Shown piece by piece: positions 1 through 8,717 of a stretch of DNA of 44,693 nt. The notes under the pieces are model-generated. The model saw nothing but the letters and a program-made list of their open reading frames with translations, was not told where the DNA came from and did not search any database. Origin of the DNA: JBBIRM01 sp037441765 (GTDB taxonomy: Bacteria; Desulfobacterota; BSN033; UBA1163); assembly GCA_037441765.1 (NCBI GenBank), contig JBBIRM010000009.1:1-44693 (forward strand). The letters run 5' to 3'. The position numbers were made by a program, and so were the translations under genes. The number at the start of each line of letters is the position of its first letter. Position 1 is the stretch's first letter.

Positions 1-164
1 TCCCTTGCCGCTAACAATCGTTTAAGAGAAAAACAAACATTTTCAGGGAATTAATTAGTAGTGGCAAACTTTTTAAAGGTATCCGCTCGAAGGCTTTTCC
101 ACCCCACCTCCCCAGTCTATATAACTCGTTTTAAATACTTTTTCAGAGATCTCCCTTTATATTT

Positions 165-193
165 TTGACAAAAATCGGGTCAAGACCTATAAT
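165..193 (+). promoter_or_regulatory. Perfect consensus sigma-70 promoter
   Basis: TTGACA at 165-170 and TATAAT at 188-193 are separated by exactly 17 bases, so both hexamers match the housekeeping consensus fully. The expected transcript start is near 200, leaving about 28 bases of leader before the ATG at 228. It should drive the exporter operon that follows. No operator-like palindrome is obvious around it, so expression may be constitutive. Bases 1-164 hold no gene or site I can support. Confidence 0.85.
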
Positions 194-227
194 GTTTAGG
201 CATTAAATTTTTCAAAAAGGGTTGATA

Positions 228-1250
228 ATGAAAAAATGGATCTTTTTGGTTCTTTTCCTATTCATAGTGACAGGGTCAATTCTCTATTTTTTTAATCAGA
301 AAAAAGATACAAAAGATTCTTTTATTCAGGTTTCAGGCAACATCGAGACCACAGAGGTCAATGTTGGGTTTAAAATTTCAGGGAGAATCATAAGCCTTCC
401 TGTTCAGGAGGGGCAATGGGTGGAGCGTGGAATGGTGATAGCCAGGCTTGAAGATGAAGACCTTAAACAACGCTTGGCCTTGGCCAAGGCCACACTCTTA
501 TCTGCTCAAGCACGTCTGAATAAACTCCTTGCAGGCTCAAGGCCAGAGGAGCTAAGAGAGGCAGAGGCGGTCCTTCAACAGGCCAGGTTTGATCTCGAGA
601 ATAAACAGGCCCATTATGAGCGTATGAGGTCTCTGTTTGAGAAAGGGGTTGTGCCAAAGGAAACCTTAGATAATTCTGAAACTGCCTTTAAGATTGCAAA
701 GGCAGTCCTTCAGAGGGCTACTGAAAATTATCAATTGGTGAAGGAAGGACCAAGAAAGGAGGACATAGAAGACGCAAGGGCTCAGGTAGAACAGGCAAGG
801 TCAAATTTGAGATTGATCGAGACCCAACTCAGCTACACAGTCCTGAGATCTCCTATCTCAGGAGTTGTGCTGGTAAAATCTGCAGAGGTGGGTGAGGTAG
901 TTAACCCAGGAACATCGATTCTTACCCTGGCTGAGATTGAAAGGGTTTGGCTAAAGGCATACATCTCAGAACCTGACCTTGGGAGGGTCAAATGGGGCCA
1001 GGAGGTGAGGGTGACTACAGACCTCTACCCTAAGAAGGAGTATATAGGAAGGATTTCATTCATTTCGTCCTCTGCTGAATTTACTCCCAAACAGATTCAG
1101 ACTGAGAAAGAGAGGGTGACCCTGGTTTATCGGATCAAGATAGAGATTCCCAATCCCGAGCGTGAACTAAAGCCGGGGATGCCAGCAGAGGGAAGGATTC
1201 TTCTCGGGTCAGAGTCTTTGTCTCCTGAGAGAAATAGTAAGAAGAAATGA
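228..1250 (+). CDS. HlyD/YbhG-type membrane fusion protein of an ABC exporter
   Basis: Periplasmic adaptor that should link the ABC-2 permeases downstream to an outer-membrane channel. One N-terminal membrane anchor (about residues 3-20) is followed by a split biotinyl-lipoyl-like domain (first half about 30-70, second half about 195-225 around LRSPISGVVL). Between the halves lies a long alpha-helical hairpin (about 70-190) rich in Glu, Lys, Ala and Gln, and a beta-barrel region follows (about 225-310). About 340 residues is normal for YbhG-like adaptors. The ATG at 228 is preferred over an in-frame TTG at 222 because an AAAGGG ribosome site lies six bases upstream. It is the first gene of a five-gene exporter operon and follows a perfect promoter. 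The substrate cannot be read from sequence. Confidence 0.88.
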   Translation: MKKWIFLVLFLFIVTGSILYFFNQKKDTKDSFIQVSGNIETTEVNVGFKISGRIISLPVQEGQWVERGMVIARLEDEDLKQRLALAKATLLSAQARLNKLLAGSRPEELREAEAVLQQARFDLENKQAHYERMRSLFEKGVVPKETLDNSETAFKIAKAVLQRATENYQLVKEGPRKEDIEDARAQVEQARSNLRLIETQLSYTVLRSPISGVVLVKSAEVGEVVNPGTSILTLAEIERVWLKAYISEPDLGRVKWGQEVRVTTDLYPKKEYIGRISFISSSAEFTPKQIQTEKERVTLVYRIKIEIPNPERELKPGMPAEGRILLGSESLSPERNSKKK

Positions 1251-1291
1251 GGCCTTGATGTCTTAAATATCCTAATAAGTTCAAATCTCAA

Positions 1292-2230
1292 ATGCTATCC
1301 ATTGAAACCATAAACTTGACCAAGACATTTGGAACCTTAATTGCTGTAAATAAATTAAATTTAGAAGTCAAAAGAGGAGAAATCTTTGGCCTTGTTGGAC
1401 CGGATGCCTCTGGGAAAACCACAACCATTCGAATGCTTTGTGGGGTTCTTTCTCCTGATGGAGGAGAGGCCAGGGTGGAGGGGTTGGACATCCGAAAGGA
1501 TAGAGAGCTTATCAAAGAGAAGGTTGGATACCTCCCTCAGAGATTCGGGCTGTATGGAGATCTGACCGTTGATGAAAATATCCAGTTTTATGCAGATCTT
1601 TATCAGGTATCAAGGAGTGAGAGGGCAGAGCGGGTTTGCCGGCTTTTAAGGTTTGCCAATCTTGAACCATTTGTCAGGCGAAAGGCCCAAGACCTTTCTG
1701 GAGGTATGAAACAGAAGTTAGGTCTGATCTGTGCATTGATCCATAGGCCTCAAGTTCTCCTCCTGGACGAACCTACAACAGGGGTCGACCCCCTTTCTCG
1801 AAGAGATTTCTGGGTTATCCTTTATGAGTTGTTAAAAGAGGGAGTAACCATTCTCTTTTCTACTTCCTATCTGGATGAAGCCGAAAGATGTAGCAGGGTC
1901 GGCCTCATCCATCAAGGAGAATTATTGGTGGCTGAAACCCCGGCTGAGGTCAAGGCCAGGATCAGGGGAACCATTCTTCAGCTCCGAACAGCCAATAACC
2001 AACAAGCCATAAGGGCCCTTGAAGGTCTTGAGGGAATCAAGAGCCTTGTTCTATCAGGAGACAAAATCCACCTTCTTGTAGATAATGTTGAGAAGGGAGA
2101 GAGGGTGATTAGAGATAGGATGAAAAGATTGAAGATGGAAGTTTTGGGTTTAATGAAAGTAAGGCCTACGCTCGAAGATGCCTTTGTCTCAATCGTCAGG
2201 GAAAGAGATAGATACCCGATGGAGATTTAA
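1292..2230 (+). CDS. ABC transporter ATPase 1 (YbhF N-half type)
   Basis: Cytoplasmic ATPase of the exporter. It has a Walker A variant, GPDASGKTTT, where GPNGAGKT is usual, a Q-loop (YLPQRFGLY), a full signature motif LSGGMKQKL and Walker B LLLDEPTTGVDP. The H-loop position reads STSYLDEAE, so the switch histidine is a serine. A C-terminal domain of about 90 residues follows the ATPase core, as in drug and Nod-type exporters. In E. coli YbhF two such ATPases are fused; here they are separate genes. The motif set complements that of the next gene, so the two probably form a heterodimer. The ATG at 1292 has only a weak ribosome site. Confidence 0.88.
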   Translation: MLSIETINLTKTFGTLIAVNKLNLEVKRGEIFGLVGPDASGKTTTIRMLCGVLSPDGGEARVEGLDIRKDRELIKEKVGYLPQRFGLYGDLTVDENIQFYADLYQVSRSERAERVCRLLRFANLEPFVRRKAQDLSGGMKQKLGLICALIHRPQVLLLDEPTTGVDPLSRRDFWVILYELLKEGVTILFSTSYLDEAERCSRVGLIHQGELLVAETPAEVKARIRGTILQLRTANNQQAIRALEGLEGIKSLVLSGDKIHLLVDNVEKGERVIRDRMKRLKMEVLGLMKVRPTLEDAFVSIVRERDRYPMEI

Positions 2231-2292
2231 TTTCGGCATCGTTTATCGGGACATCCTTTATTTGGCATTAAGTGCCGAACCTAATCCTGATT

Positions 2293-3225
2293 ATGGCCTT
2301 TGCGGTTGAAGTAGAAGACCTGGTAAAGAAATTTGGTGATTTTGTAGCAGTCGATCACATCCATTTCAAGGTGAATCGGGGAGAGATATTTGGATTCCTT
2401 GGTCCCAATGGGGCAGGTAAATCCACAACCATCCGGATGCTCTGTGGCCTCTTGATGCCCACTTCAGGGAAGGGAAGAGTCGCAGAATTTGACATTATGA
2501 AAGAACCCGAAAAGATCAAAAAGGTTGTGGGATATATGTCTCAAAAATTCTCTCTCTATGAGGACCTCAGCGTTTCCGAAAATTTACATTTTTTTGGTGG
2601 GGTTTATGGTTTATCAGGAGATCTTCAGAAGGAGAGAGAAAGAGAAGTATTAGAGATGATTGGTCTCAAAGAGCATAAAGATAGAATGACCCATACCCTT
2701 GCGGTCGGATGGAAACAGCGTCTGGCCCTTGGCTGTGCCATCCTTCATGAACCCTCTATTCTTTTTTTAGATGAGCCGACCTCTGGGGTTGATCCAATCT
2801 CGCGAAGGGACTTCTGGTCCTTGATTCACCGAATGAGCGAAAAAGGTGTAACCACCTTTGTGACCACTCACTACATGGATGAGGCAGAATATTGCGATAG
2901 ATTGGCATTGATCTATAAGGGAAAGATTGTGGCAATTGGAAGTCCCTCCGACTTAAAATTGGAGACCCTCTATCAAGGTGTCCTTGAAATTGGAGCAGAA
3001 CCTCTCATGAAGGCCTTAGAGATATTAAGAAGGGAACCCTGGGTGGCTGAGGCGGCCATCTTTGGAAACAGCATCCATCTGATTGGGAGAGAAGGGGTTG
3101 ATGTAGAACGGGAGGTTGCTCTTATCCTACAGAGGCATGGCCTCACCCTCACAAAGGTCGATAGAATACAGCCATCCCTGGAGGATGTATTTGTCTCTTT
3201 GATTGAAAAAGAGGAGAAGAAGTGA
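2293..3225 (+). CDS. ABC transporter ATPase 2 (YbhF C-half type)
   Basis: Second ATPase of the exporter. Walker A (GPNGAGKST), Q-loop (YMSQKFSLY), Walker B (LFLDEPTSGVDP) and the switch histidine (TTHYMDEAE) are all intact. The signature motif is degenerate, LAVGWKQRL in place of LSGGxxQ. The same loss is typical of the C-terminal half of YbhF as I recall it. Together with ATPase 1 this gives one complete composite site and one degenerate site. The ATG at 2293 is preferred to a GTG at 2272 because the conserved fold begins shortly after it; neither has a good ribosome site. The stop codon overlaps the GTG start of the next gene. Confidence 0.87.
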   Translation: MAFAVEVEDLVKKFGDFVAVDHIHFKVNRGEIFGFLGPNGAGKSTTIRMLCGLLMPTSGKGRVAEFDIMKEPEKIKKVVGYMSQKFSLYEDLSVSENLHFFGGVYGLSGDLQKEREREVLEMIGLKEHKDRMTHTLAVGWKQRLALGCAILHEPSILFLDEPTSGVDPISRRDFWSLIHRMSEKGVTTFVTTHYMDEAEYCDRLALIYKGKIVAIGSPSDLKLETLYQGVLEIGAEPLMKALEILRREPWVAEAAIFGNSIHLIGREGVDVEREVALILQRHGLTLTKVDRIQPSLEDVFVSLIEKEEKK

Positions 3226-4355
3226 AGGCTTCTCGCACCTGGGCCATTGCCCGCAAAGAGTTCATTCACGTCTATCGAGATCAGAGAAGTTTGGCTCTCG
3301 TCATCATGATGCCAGCCATGCTCATGCTTCTCTTCGGGTATGCGGTCACCCTGGATGTGAAGAAGGTTCCCATGGGTGTCCTAAATTACGATAAGAGTCA
3401 GGAAAGCCTCTCATTCCTTCATCGATTTAGTGGCTCTCCATATTTTCAAATAAGATTCTTTTTGGAGAGGGAAAAGGAGTTAAAGGATCTTATCGATGAG
3501 GGAAGGATAAAATTGGGAGTGGTGATTCCACAGGATTTTTCAAAAACCATCAAATTGGGGAAGAAGGCCTCGGTTCAGATTATACTGGATGGAAGTGATT
3601 CGAATACCGCTAATATCATACTTGGATATGTCCAGGCGATCACGCAAAAATATAATGAGGAGAAGACCCTCCTGAAGGTAAACAGGATGGGATTGACGAA
3701 GCTGAGTCTTCCCCTCGAAGGTAGAACGAGGATATGGTTCAATGGAGAACTGGAGTCAAAGAATTATTTTATCCCAGGGCTTGTGGCGGTAATTATTTCG
3801 ATCATCGGTGTTCTTCTGACCGGACAGGTAATTGTCCGTGAATGGGAGAGAGGGACCATGGAACTCCTAATATCAACTCCAGTCAAGAAATGGGAATTGA
3901 TGATCGGAAAGATCTTCCCTTATTTCTTCTTAGGTCTGATTGATCTCATCCTTGCGGTTTGGGTGGGGAAGTGGGTGTTTGAAGTCCCTTTGAGGGGTAG
4001 CCTTGTCCTTCTATTTATTCTCTCCTCCATATTTATTTTGGTAGCCTTGGGATTGGGGATGACCATTTCCACGATTGCACGCACCCAACTTTTTGCAAAT
4101 CAACTTGCTATGATCATTGGCTTCCTCCCCACGTTTCTTCTTTCGGGTTTCACCTTTTCCATATCCAACATGCCCCCCTGGCTCCAGATTGTTACCTATG
4201 GGATCGCCCCACGTTATTATGTGACCATTCTTAAAGAGATATTTTTAAAAGGGGTGGATCTCTCCTTTCTCTGGAAGGAGGCATTGGTATTGATAGGGAT
4301 GGGGATGGCAGGGATATTTGTGGCAACAAGAAGTTTTAGAAAGGAGTTAAGGTGA
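3222..4355 (+). CDS. ABC-2 type permease 1 (YbhS/YbhR-like)
   Basis: Integral membrane permease of the exporter. One N-terminal membrane segment (about residues 22-42) is followed by a large extracytoplasmic domain (about 45-170) and five hydrophobic segments in the C-terminal half (about 180-375). This is the layout of the ABC2_membrane_3 family. The conserved stretch VIVREWERGTMELLISTP marks the cytoplasmic coupling region. Translation starts at GTG 3222, which overlaps the preceding stop by four bases and follows a GAGGAG ribosome site, so the two genes are probably translationally coupled. Confidence 0.87.
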   Translation: MKASRTWAIARKEFIHVYRDQRSLALVIMMPAMLMLLFGYAVTLDVKKVPMGVLNYDKSQESLSFLHRFSGSPYFQIRFFLEREKELKDLIDEGRIKLGVVIPQDFSKTIKLGKKASVQIILDGSDSNTANIILGYVQAITQKYNEEKTLLKVNRMGLTKLSLPLEGRTRIWFNGELESKNYFIPGLVAVIISIIGVLLTGQVIVREWERGTMELLISTPVKKWELMIGKIFPYFFLGLIDLILAVWVGKWVFEVPLRGSLVLLFILSSIFILVALGLGMTISTIARTQLFANQLAMIIGFLPTFLLSGFTFSISNMPPWLQIVTYGIAPRYYVTILKEIFLKGVDLSFLWKEALVLIGMGMAGIFVATRSFRKELR

Positions 4356-4358
4356 GGA

Positions 4359-5489
4359 ATGTTTAAAAGGGTTCGATTTCTATTTGTCAAAGAGTTGATT
4401 CAGGTCCTCAGAGATAAACGCCTTCGGGTGACCCTTATCTTCCCCCCCATTTTTCAATTGATAGTATTTGGATATGCTGCGAATCTGGATGTGAAGCATA
4501 TTCGAATGGCGATAAGAGATCTTGATCAAAGCCCGGACTCCCGTGATCTCATCTCTCGATTTAGCAGTTCAAGGTATTTCGATTTAGTCTCATATCCTCA
4601 AGACCCCAGGGAGATTAACGCTCTTATCACCAAGGGAGAAATTATACTAAGTATGGAGATACCGAGTGATTTTTCAAGAAAGTTAAAAAAAGGAGATACC
4701 GCAACCATTCAGATAATCATCGATGGGACAGAATCCAACACTGCCTTAATTGCCTTGAGTTATGTTAGTAGGCTACTGTCAGATTACTCAGGCTCGGTGA
4801 TGGTGAGGCGATTGAACAGGGAAGGAATGTTCGATTTTGAGGAGGCAGGTGTCGAGCTGGAGAACCGCACCTGGTTCAATCCAAATCTGGAGAGTCGGTT
4901 CTTTTATGTTCCTGGAGTGATAGCCTCGATTGCCTTTCTCATCCCCATTATCCTCACTGCCCAGGCCATTGTGAGGGAAAGGGAGATGGGGACCCTTGAG
5001 CAGATAATGGTGACTCCCATACGCCCCTGGGAGTTGATCTTGGGAAAAACAATTCCCTTTGCCATAATAGGCCTCTTAGATGCCATCCTCGTTGGGCTCA
5101 TTGGTGTCTTCTGGTTTGAAATCCCTCTGAGGGGGAACCCTCTTATCCTTCTTTTAGGAAATGTCCTATTTTTAATGAGTTCTGTAGGGATTGGCCTCTT
5201 TATCTCTACCATCTCCTCAACCCAACAACAGGCCCAAATATCAACCTTCTTCTTTGCCAACCCTGCCTTCATCCTTTCAGGTTTTGCCTTTCCATTAGAG
5301 AATATGCCTCAGTGGTTGCAATATATCACTTATATCAACCCGTTAAGGTATTTCATCATAATCATCAGGGGTGTCTTTTTGAAGGGAAATGGGTTAGAAA
5401 TCCTGTGGCCTGAGATGGTGGCACTGGCTATTTTAGGTGGGGCGACCATTGTCTTAAGTTCTTTAAGATTCCAGAAAAGACTAAAATAG
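4359..5489 (+). CDS. ABC-2 type permease 2 (YbhS/YbhR-like)
   Basis: Paralogue of the preceding permease, with the same length and layout: an N-terminal membrane segment, an extracytoplasmic domain (about residues 45-170), the coupling motif AIVREREMGTLEQIMVTP and five C-terminal membrane segments. It begins three bases after the previous stop with a GGTGAGG ribosome site. The two permeases probably form a heterodimer matching the two different ATPases. It is the last gene of the exporter operon; no clear terminator follows before the glycosylase gene 28 bases downstream. Confidence 0.87.
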   Translation: MFKRVRFLFVKELIQVLRDKRLRVTLIFPPIFQLIVFGYAANLDVKHIRMAIRDLDQSPDSRDLISRFSSSRYFDLVSYPQDPREINALITKGEIILSMEIPSDFSRKLKKGDTATIQIIIDGTESNTALIALSYVSRLLSDYSGSVMVRRLNREGMFDFEEAGVELENRTWFNPNLESRFFYVPGVIASIAFLIPIILTAQAIVREREMGTLEQIMVTPIRPWELILGKTIPFAIIGLLDAILVGLIGVFWFEIPLRGNPLILLLGNVLFLMSSVGIGLFISTISSTQQQAQISTFFFANPAFILSGFAFPLENMPQWLQYITYINPLRYFIIIIRGVFLKGNGLEILWPEMVALAILGGATIVLSSLRFQKRLK

Positions 5490-5517
5490 AAATGAATTAT
5501 GAAATTAGGGAGGATTG

Positions 5518-6153
5518 ATGGGGTCTCTCCTTATGAAAATTTATCGAATCCTTTATCAGACTTATGGCCCAAGGCACTGGTGGCCAGGTGAGACGCCATT
5601 TGAAGTAATGATTGGAGCGATACTTACGCAGAATACATCCTGGACAAATGTTGAGAAGGCCATTCAAAAATTAAAAGATAAGGGTCTTTTAAGCCCTTCG
5701 GGGATTTATCATCTCAAAAGATCTGAATTGGCCAGGTTGATTAAATCTTCAGGCTATTACCGGATCAAGGCAGAACGCCTGAAGTCTTTTGTAAATTTTC
5801 TATTTGAAAATTATGGAGGCGATCCCGAGAGGATGAAGGAAGAGGAGTTTATGGTATTGAGAGAAAAACTTCTTGAAGTAAAAGGGATCGGCCATGAGAC
5901 AGCGGATAGCATCCTTCTCTATGGATTGAAAAAGCCCATTTTCGTGGTGGACGCCTATACAAAACGAATCCTTTTAAGACATGGTCTTATCTCTCAGAAG
6001 GCATCCTATGAGGAAATTCAAAATCTTTTCATGGATAATCTCAGACATGAGGAAAGATTATTCAATGAATACCATGCGCTCTTCGTTCATCTTGGAAAAA
6101 CTTTATGTAGAAAGATACCGAAATGTGATCTATGTCCATTAAAGGGCATATAA
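5518..6153 (+). CDS. HhH-GPD DNA glycosylase, MagIII/endonuclease III-like
   Basis: Base-excision repair glycosylase fold. The helix-hairpin-helix reads LLEVKGIGHETAD (about residues 120-132) and the catalytic aspartate lies in VVDAYTKR just after it. The lysine that makes endonuclease III bifunctional (GxKTA) is Glu here (GHETA), as I recall from the MagIII branch, which points to a monofunctional glycosylase, possibly for alkylated purines. The C-terminus has three cysteines (C-x5-C-x2-C) and then stops, so the fourth ligand of a normal 4Fe-4S loop is missing. ATG 5518 follows AGGGAGG; TTG 5515 is too close to that site. The exact substrate is uncertain. Confidence 0.8.
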   Translation: MGSLLMKIYRILYQTYGPRHWWPGETPFEVMIGAILTQNTSWTNVEKAIQKLKDKGLLSPSGIYHLKRSELARLIKSSGYYRIKAERLKSFVNFLFENYGGDPERMKEEEFMVLREKLLEVKGIGHETADSILLYGLKKPIFVVDAYTKRILLRHGLISQKASYEEIQNLFMDNLRHEERLFNEYHALFVHLGKTLCRKIPKCDLCPLKGI

Positions 6154-6166
6154 GAGGGGTTAGAGG

Positions 6167-6210
6167 TTGGGGATTAGGGGTTAGTCAGATTCAAAAATCC
6201 TAATCCCCAA
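6167..6210. repeat. Intergenic hairpin with 12-bp perfect arms
   Basis: TTGGGGATTAGG at 6167-6178 pairs perfectly with CCTAATCCCCAA at 6199-6210 across a 20-base loop. It fills the gap between the glycosylase and tRNA-thiolase genes. It may be an intergenic repeat or may attenuate readthrough; there is no strong U-tract after it. Confidence 0.65.
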
Positions 6211-6225
6211 TCCCTACAGTAAATC

Positions 6226-6954
6226 ATGGCTTATTGGGAAAAAGAGATTCGGAGTTTAGTAGGAAAGGCGATCCATCGATATGGGTTGATACAGGATGGG
6301 GATAGAATTTTGGTTGGGGTCTCAGGAGGTAAGGATAGCCTCACACTTCTTTGTCTTCTTAATGAGCGAAGGGAGAGGGTACCAGTGGTCTATGAATTGA
6401 TTCCCGCTCATATCGATCTCGGATTTGATTCAACTCGGTCAAAGATCTTAAAGGATTTTTTTGAGAAAGAGGGCCTTCCTTACCATATCGAATATACAGA
6501 TATTGGCCTAAGAGCCAATAGCCCCGAGAATCGGGAGAACCCCTGCTTTCTCTGTTCGTGGGAGAGAAGAAAAAGATTGTTCTATCTTGCCCACCGGTTC
6601 AAATGTAATAAGATCGCTTTTGGCCATCATCAGGACGATATAGTTGAAACGCTTTTGCTTAACATTTTTTATAGCGCGGAAATTAGCACCATGCTTCCTC
6701 TCCAACCCTTATTCAAAGGGAAGATAACCCTGATCCGTCCATTAGTATTAGTAGAGGAGAAGAAGATTGAAAGATTTGCAAAGGAGAGGAACCTACCCTT
6801 TGGTCCAAGCGGTTGCCCAGCCTCAGGGAAAACGAAGAGGGGAGAGATTAAGGATTGGATCAGGACTCTGGAAAAATCGAATCCAAAGATTAAGGGGAAT
6901 ATCTTCAGAGCGATCTCCAACATTAAATTGGACTATTTATGGTTAAAAAAATAG
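6226..6954 (+). CDS. TtcA-family tRNA thiolation ATPase (PP-loop)
   Basis: N-type ATP pyrophosphatase expected to adenylate a tRNA base (cytidine-32 for TtcA) before sulfur transfer. The PP-loop SGGKDS lies at about residues 34-39. A central CxxC (PCFLCSW, about 107-110) and a late cysteine (GCPASG, about 197) are the conserved TtcA thiols that bind an iron-sulfur cluster. GHHQDDIVETLLLN is the second nucleotide-binding motif. At 242 residues it is shorter than E. coli TtcA (about 310) but usual for the compact bacterial and archaeal forms. The start ATG lacks a strong ribosome site. The exact tRNA target is not proven. Confidence 0.8.
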   Translation: MAYWEKEIRSLVGKAIHRYGLIQDGDRILVGVSGGKDSLTLLCLLNERRERVPVVYELIPAHIDLGFDSTRSKILKDFFEKEGLPYHIEYTDIGLRANSPENRENPCFLCSWERRKRLFYLAHRFKCNKIAFGHHQDDIVETLLLNIFYSAEISTMLPLQPLFKGKITLIRPLVLVEEKKIERFAKERNLPFGPSGCPASGKTKRGEIKDWIRTLEKSNPKIKGNIFRAISNIKLDYLWLKK

Positions 6955-6980
6955 GTTGATATATCCGACATACCTAACCG

Positions 6981-7003
6981 ATTCCCCTGATGAGTGGGGG
7001 ATT
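6981..7003 (+). terminator. Possible weak hairpin terminator
   Basis: ATTCCCC at 6981-6987 can pair with GGGGGAT at 6996-7002 (one G-T pair), a short GC-rich hairpin about 25 bases after the thiolase stop. The following bases are AT-rich but not a clean U-tract, so termination is only possible. The rest of 6955-7128 is AT-rich leader of the TRAP operon, with no promoter I can defend. Confidence 0.35.
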
Positions 7004-7128
7004 ATAAGGGGAGAAAATTTTATCTTGAAAATTTTTATAAATTGGATAATCCTTAAATAAAGAGGAGAGTATCCTGTTATTAAAATTGACCTATCCCATT
7101 GGGTAGGGAAAGAAAGGAGGAAAAGAAA

Positions 7129-8196
7129 ATGTGTGAAGGAATTACGAGAAGAGGTTTTTTGAAAAGTTCTATTATCGGTGGCATGGCATTAGGAATGGGG
7201 GCTGGGATTTATGAATTGTCGTTTGCCCAAGCAACAAACATTAGGTTTAGCACCTGGCATCCTCCCATGAGCAGGGAGGTAAAAACGGTCTGGGAACCAA
7301 TGCTTGAGGAGATGAAGAAAAAAAGTGGAGGGAGGATCACCTACACGATGTATGCAGGGGCGGCCCTGGGGAAGGGTCCTGAACATTTTGATATTGTTGC
7401 CAAAGGTCTTTCTGATATGGGTTATTTTACTGCCACCTGGACACCGGGCCGATTTCCTCTTTCTGATGTCCTCTCATTGGCAGCCTGGGTTGATGGAAAG
7501 GACCTCGCAGTAGATATCGGCAATGCAATGTATGAACGAATCCTGAATCGTGAGTTTAAAGATGTAAAGATGATAGAGTTGAATGGTTGTATTCAATCTT
7601 TTTTGTGGACAAAAAAACCCATTCGCTCTTTGGCTGACACAAAGGGATTGAAGGTGAGATCACCCGGTGGACATCAAACCCATTATATTAAAGCCCTTGG
7701 AGCAGAACCCATATTTATGCCCCTTGGAGATGTCTACATGGCCATGGAAACAGGAACTATAGATGGTTTGGTGACATGCCCTCCACTGGTTCTCGCATTT
7801 AAACTCCACGAAGTAGCCAAACATGGTGTGGTTGCAACATTTGGGTGTGTAACCGAAGGGGTGGTGATGAACCTTGAGAGCTGGAAGAAAGTTCCAGATG
7901 ATCAGAAAAAGATCATTGAGTCTGTGAGCAGAAACCCCTTTAAAACCACAGGCGGCTTGACGAGAGAGGTTTATAAAGTGATGATGAAAGAGATTACAGA
8001 CAAAGGTGTGAGCCTTTACACCCTTCCCCCTGAAGAGGCAGAGCGGTGGTATGAGGGGTTCAGAGAAGTGACAAGAAAGTGGGTCGCTGATCTTGAGGCA
8101 AAGGGACTACCTGCCAAGGATGTAGTGAAGATGTATAATCAGGAATGTGAGAAGAGGGGAGTTAAAGTGGTGGCTTTCCCGAAAGAATGGGCATGA
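7129..8196 (+). CDS. dctP: TRAP transporter substrate-binding protein, DctP family
   Basis: Periplasmic solute receptor of a tripartite ATP-independent transporter. The N-terminus carries a twin-arginine-like signal (ITRRGFLKSS, then a hydrophobic stretch ending near SFAQA), so export may be by Tat. GLKVRSPGG holds the conserved arginine that binds the substrate carboxylate in DctP proteins, and GDVYMAMETGTIDG is the family signature. The ATG at 7129 follows AAAGGAGG and is preferred to an upstream start at 7099. With DctQ and DctM it forms an operon next to the dehydrogenase and hydroxylase genes, so an organic acid such as a pyridine carboxylate is a plausible but unproven ligand. Confidence 0.9.
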   Translation: MCEGITRRGFLKSSIIGGMALGMGAGIYELSFAQATNIRFSTWHPPMSREVKTVWEPMLEEMKKKSGGRITYTMYAGAALGKGPEHFDIVAKGLSDMGYFTATWTPGRFPLSDVLSLAAWVDGKDLAVDIGNAMYERILNREFKDVKMIELNGCIQSFLWTKKPIRSLADTKGLKVRSPGGHQTHYIKALGAEPIFMPLGDVYMAMETGTIDGLVTCPPLVLAFKLHEVAKHGVVATFGCVTEGVVMNLESWKKVPDDQKKIIESVSRNPFKTTGGLTREVYKVMMKEITDKGVSLYTLPPEEAERWYEGFREVTRKWVADLEAKGLPAKDVVKMYNQECEKRGVKVVAFPKEWA

Positions 8197-8231
8197 GGGA
8201 GTCATTATTTTGGGGGAGAAGAGGATGATCC

Positions 8232-8717
8232 ATGAAGGTTAAACAATGGATCCAGAGAATCAATTATTATGCCTGTGTGATTGGAATGATTTTCCTCCTC
8301 CCCCTGATGCTTCTTACAACCGGCGATGTTTTAGGAAGGAAATTTCTTTCAAAGACAATCCCAGGGACCTTTGAATTGTCAGAATACATATTGGCTGTCT
8401 TCATTCTATTGGGGGCTGCCTATACCCAGCAGGTTAAAGGTCATGTGGGAGTTGATTTTTTAACCTTTCGCCTAAATCCGCGTCTCAGGATAATTTGCCA
8501 AATTCTTACCACCCTGCTTAGTCTATTCATCATTTGGATCCTCATCTGGTATGGATATTTAGAGGGGATTAGGGAACGCACGGTTTCAGATATGTTGAGA
8601 ATTCCTCAATATCCCTTCAGGCTTCTCGTGGCAATAGGGGGTTTTCTTCTCTGGCTGGAACTCCTGATTGACCTCTTTAATTTAATTGGAAAACTCAGAA
8701 GGAAGGGAATCCCATGA
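8232..8717 (+). CDS. dctQ: TRAP transporter small permease, DctQ
   Basis: Small membrane subunit with four predicted membrane segments (about residues 12-32, 48-68, 88-110 and 128-148). The segment after GDVLGRKFLSKTIPGTFELSEY is characteristic of DctQ proteins. At 161 residues it has the usual length. It lies 35 bases after dctP with a GGGGAGAAGAGG ribosome region, and its stop overlaps the dctM start (ATGA), so the two permease subunits are probably made in fixed ratio. Confidence 0.88.
   Translation: MKVKQWIQRINYYACVIGMIFLLPLMLLTTGDVLGRKFLSKTIPGTFELSEYILAVFILLGAAYTQQVKGHVGVDFLTFRLNPRLRIICQILTTLLSLFIIWILIWYGYLEGIRERTVSDMLRIPQYPFRLLVAIGGFLLWLELLIDLFNLIGKLRRKGIP

Noticed and set aside
1..164. 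Possible end or start of a gene at the left edge
   Set aside because: Short frames on both strands close quickly and show no recognisable protein sequence.
7024..7050. TTGAAA and GATAAT boxes before the TRAP operon
   Set aside because: The spacer is about 14 bases, too short for a credible sigma-70 promoter.
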